Source of the DNA: Bifidobacterium breve | GTDB lineage: Bacteria; Actinomycetota; Acidimicrobiia; Acidimicrobiales; Ilumatobacteraceae | DNA length: 7,860 bases | Assembly (NCBI GenBank): GCA_943325425.2 | Contig: CALPPJ020000047.1 | Span: forward strand, 1-7,860 | Reading direction: 5' to 3' | Shown here: positions 5,734 to 7,860 of the stretch, piece after piece | How positions within the stretch are numbered: position 1 is the stretch's first letter | How the letters are laid out: each line of letters starts with the position of its first letter | The notes under the pieces: model-generated | Database searches by the model: none | What the model was told of the DNA's origin: nothing | The model's input: the letters and a program-made list of their open reading frames with translations, nothing else | Position numbers and translations under genes: made by a program

Positions 5734-6879
5734 GTGTCCGTCACCCGTGAACAAGTCGTTGAAGCCCTTCGCCCAGTCGAAGACCCAGAACTCCATCGCT
5801 CAATTGTCGACATCGGCATGCTGCGTGATGTGCAGATTGAAGGCGGAACCGTATCGATCTTGATTGCTCTCACAGTGGCGGGTTGCCCGCTGCGAAATGA
5901 GATCACCAATCGCGTGAAGGGCGCTGTCGCTCCCCTCGCCGGAGTTTCAAACGTCAATCTTGATTTCACCGTTATGACCGACCAAGAGCGCGAAGAACTA
6001 CGCATGAAGTTGCATGGCGATCCAGGTTCAACAGCTGGCCAAGGTCAAGCCCATGGACACGCCGAAGGTCGCTCAATTCCATTTGCTAACCCCGATAACA
6101 AGACTCGCCCTCTGTTGATTTCTTCAGGCAAAGGCGGCGTTGGCAAGAGCAGCGTCACCACCAACCTTGCAGTTGCTTTAGCCGCGCAGGGCCACACTGT
6201 TGGCGTACTTGATGCCGACATTTATGGTTATTCAATTCCGCGCATGCTTGGCGCAAATAATGATCCGGTGGCAATTGATCGCATGTTGTTGCCATCAGAG
6301 GCCTATGGAGTTCGTTGCATTTCAATTGGTTATTTCGTCCCTGAAGGACAAGCCGTCGTGTGGCGCGGACCAATGCTGCACAAAGCCCTCGAACAATTCT
6401 TGACTGATGTCTTTTGGGATGAACCTGATTTCTTGTTAATTGACATGCCGCCCGGCACCGGCGACATTGCATTGAGCCTGAGTCAGTACTTGCCCAAGGG
6501 CGAGGTGTACGTCGTCACGACACCACAACAAGCAGCCCAGAAAGTTGCTCGCCTGTCAGCCGCGATGGCGACCAAAGTTGGCTTGCCCGTGAAGGGAGTT
6601 ATCGAAAACATGTCATGGTTTAGTGGCGACGATGGCAAGAAATACGAATTGTTTGGTAGCGGTGGCGGACAAGAGTTGGCCAATGAACTCAATGTGCCAT
6701 TGCTTGGACAGTTGCCACTCGTTCAGCAACTACGCGAAGGCGGCGATGACGGTCATCCGATTGCAGCGATTGCTCCCGAAAGCGAAGCCGGAATGATCTT
6801 CCACGAGATGGCCCACAAGATTGCTGCCGACAACAAGCCGCGCAAGAAGTTCAGCAAGTTTCTAAAAGTCAACGGCTAG
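5734..6879 (+). CDS. mrp: Mrp/ApbC/NBP35 family Fe-S carrier P-loop ATPase
   Basis: A 381-residue protein of the Mrp/ApbC branch of the ParA/MinD ATPase superfamily, cytoplasmic and thought to carry and deliver Fe-S clusters to apoproteins. The N-terminal MIP18/DUF59 domain (about 4-85) has DPE at 17-19 and the conserved AGCPLRNE with C51. A glycine- and histidine-rich linker (94-112) leads to the ATPase domain: deviant Walker A GKGGVGKS at 132-139, Walker A' LDADIYGYS at 159-167, and switch II LLIDMPPGTGD at 234-244. ENMSWF at 291-296 and FGSGGGQELA follow. The CxxC expected just after ENMS.F is absent: the segment reads SGDDGKKYELF, so the only cysteines are C51 and C195. GTG 5734 is supported by AGGGAG 8 nt upstream and by the family N-terminus. 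It is divergent from the SufR-like regulator, 79 bp apart. Confidence 0.95.
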   Translation: MSVTREQVVEALRPVEDPELHRSIVDIGMLRDVQIEGGTVSILIALTVAGCPLRNEITNRVKGAVAPLAGVSNVNLDFTVMTDQEREELRMKLHGDPGSTAGQGQAHGHAEGRSIPFANPDNKTRPLLISSGKGGVGKSSVTTNLAVALAAQGHTVGVLDADIYGYSIPRMLGANNDPVAIDRMLLPSEAYGVRCISIGYFVPEGQAVVWRGPMLHKALEQFLTDVFWDEPDFLLIDMPPGTGDIALSLSQYLPKGEVYVVTTPQQAAQKVARLSAAMATKVGLPVKGVIENMSWFSGDDGKKYELFGSGGGQELANELNVPLLGQLPLVQQLREGGDDGHPIAAIAPESEAGMIFHEMAHKIAADNKPRKKFSKFLKVNG

Positions 6880-6938
6880 CTGTGTTTCTGGTGTGGTTTT
6901 AATTGGCTATACCAACTTAAACCACACCAGAATCACAG
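6880..6938. terminator. Bidirectional hairpin between mrp and the methyltransferase
   Basis: A long inverted repeat fills the convergent gap. A perfect 14-bp stem pairs 6886-6899 (TTCTGGTGTGGTTT) with 6919-6932. Beyond one mismatch (T6885 and T6933) it extends by CTGTG/CACAG (6880-6884 with 6934-6938). A small inner stem TTGG/CCAA (6903-6906 with 6912-6915) closes a 5-nt loop. It begins right after the mrp stop codon and ends 2 bp before the methyltransferase stop codon, so it can serve both strands. There is no U-tract after the outer stem, so it is the U-less kind often proposed in actinobacteria. Confidence 0.75.
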
Positions 6939-6940
6939 AA

Positions 6941-7860
6941 TTAGTCGCGGTACGGGGTGACGTTGTAGTAAATCGCTTTTAGGTACGCACCAAATTCAAA
7001 TCCGATCGGATGATCGACCGCGTGTTCGGTGCGTTTGAATTCGTCAATCTCAACTTGTGCAGTTCGTGCTGCAAGATAAGCCGCATCTGCGAGTTCATCA
7101 ATGTTGACGCGACTTGAACACGATGCCTGTAACAAAGTGCCACCCGGCGCAGTGAGCCGCAATCCAAGACGAGCCAGGCGTTCGTATGAACTCAAGGCCC
7201 GCAAGATTGATGCCTGATTTTGCGCGAACGATGGTGGATCCAAAATCACAATGTCGAATTGTTCACCACGTTCAACCATGTCTTCAAGCACTGCGAAAGC
7301 GTCACCACGAACATCGGTCACCTTGCACGAGGCGATTGAACCATTCTCTTTGTTGTGCTCAAGATTGCGATGCGCAGTAGCAAGTGCCGGCGCGCTCACA
7401 TCAACCATGTGCACTGACTTCGCTCCGCCAGCCGCTGCCGACAACGTGAACCCACCGGTGCTAGAAAACACATCAAGCACTCGACATCCGCTCGCCAAGT
7501 TGCGCACGATCGCACGATTGTCACGTTGATCTAAGAAGTGTCCGGTTTTATGGCCAAACACAACATCTGCTTCGAGTGCAAGACCATTCTCCAAAAACAT
7601 GATTGGTGCGGTTGGGGCTTCGCCATACAGAGTGTCGCCATCAACCAGACCATACGTTTCGCCATCGCGAACGAGCCGCGAAAAGCGAATCACTACTCGC
7701 TCGGGAGATCCGACTTCAATCAATGCCTTCATGATCGAACGTAAATGCACAAACCATGCGCCGGTGTACAACTTGATGACAGCTGTTGAGGCATATTGAT
7801 CAACGATTAGTCCGGGAAGACCATCGTTTTCACCGTGGATCCAGCGAAAGCCTGTTGTCA
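6941..7860 (-). CDS. Class I SAM-dependent rRNA methyltransferase, RlmI/COG1092 family (5' end missing)
   Basis: The visible 305 codons belong to the COG1092 family (RlmI-type), which in E. coli makes 5-methylcytosine in 23S rRNA from S-adenosylmethionine. The frame is open through the right edge and starts mid-protein with FRWIHGENDGLPGLIVDQY, the family segment that follows an N-terminal PUA domain, so about 80-90 residues and the start are outside. Counting from the first full codon at the edge, GHKTGHFLDQR is at 102-112, motif I VLDVFSSTGGF at 127-137 (many relatives have SYTGG), the acidic end of beta 2 VDVS soon after, DPPSF at 207-211 and the ASCSS motif at 245-249. A possible TTG start at 7771 is ruled out because conserved sequence continues upstream. 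The protein ends VTPYRD, a normal family C-terminus. Target base and position are not predictable from sequence alone. Confidence 0.9.
   Translation of the reverse strand, partial: TTGFRWIHGENDGLPGLIVDQYASTAVIKLYTGAWFVHLRSIMKALIEVGSPERVVIRFSRLVRDGETYGLVDGDTLYGEAPTAPIMFLENGLALEADVVFGHKTGHFLDQRDNRAIVRNLASGCRVLDVFSSTGGFTLSAAAGGAKSVHMVDVSAPALATAHRNLEHNKENGSIASCKVTDVRGDAFAVLEDMVERGEQFDIVILDPPSFAQNQASILRALSSYERLARLGLRLTAPGGTLLQASCSSRVNIDELADAAYLAARTAQVEIDEFKRTEHAVDHPIGFEFGAYLKAIYYNVTPYRD

Noticed and set aside
5655..6005. Upstream extension of the SufR-like frame on the minus strand (117 further codons)
   Set aside because: It lies mostly antisense to the well-conserved mrp N-terminal domain, is rich in Arg/Ser/Thr as expected of a shadow frame, and a promoter and start codon are found at 5666-5652.
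6941..7771. TTG at 7771 as the methyltransferase start
   Set aside because: Conserved family sequence (HGENDGLPGLIVDQY) continues in frame upstream to the window edge, so the gene is simply cut off.

Overview
The window looks like ordinary chromosomal DNA from a moderate-GC actinobacterium. The evidence is a WhiB-family Fe-S protein, a PdtaS-type histidine kinase, a DUF3107 protein, several GTG starts, and candidate -10 boxes placed so that transcripts would be leaderless or nearly so. The mixed codon use, clearly less GC-rich than Streptomyces or Mycobacterium, would suit an aquatic Acidimicrobiia (Ilumatobacter-like) lineage, but that placement is inference. I see no insertion sequence, phage gene, CRISPR array, tRNA or rRNA.

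Layout, left to right: (1) etfB, minus strand, cut by the left edge. (2) A 129-bp divergent gap holding a CRP-like dyad. (3) A diacylglycerol/lipid kinase on plus that converges on, and overlaps by 19 bp, (4) a glycerophosphodiester phosphodiesterase on minus. (5) A 240-bp divergent gap with an AT-rich tract and three tandem 17-bp repeats. (6) A whiB1-like gene on plus, convergent with (7) a pdtaS-like histidine kinase on minus. (8) A DUF3107 gene and (9) a SufR-like (COG2345) regulator, both minus. (10) mrp on plus, divergent from the regulator. (11) A 59-bp hairpin filling the convergent gap. (12) A COG1092 (RlmI-type) methyltransferase on minus, cut by the right edge.

Two themes tie the genes together. 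The first is Fe-S and redox biology: etfB (electron transfer), whiB1-like ([4Fe-4S] regulator), mrp (Fe-S carrier/ParA-like ATPase) and a divergently transcribed regulator whose only three cysteines sit in a SufR-like C-terminal domain. A perfect TATAAT ends 6 nt before this regulator's GTG and lies inside a small palindrome, which suggests a leaderless, possibly self-controlled transcript. The second is actinobacterial synteny: as I recall, the convergent whiB1-pdtaS pair mirrors Rv3219/Rv3220c of M. tuberculosis. The lipid kinase and the phosphodiesterase could both act in phospholipid turnover.

I do not see an undescribed multi-gene system. The most worthwhile leads are the 17-bp repeat array upstream of whiB, the regulator-mrp divergon, and an Mrp that lacks the usual C-terminal CxxC.
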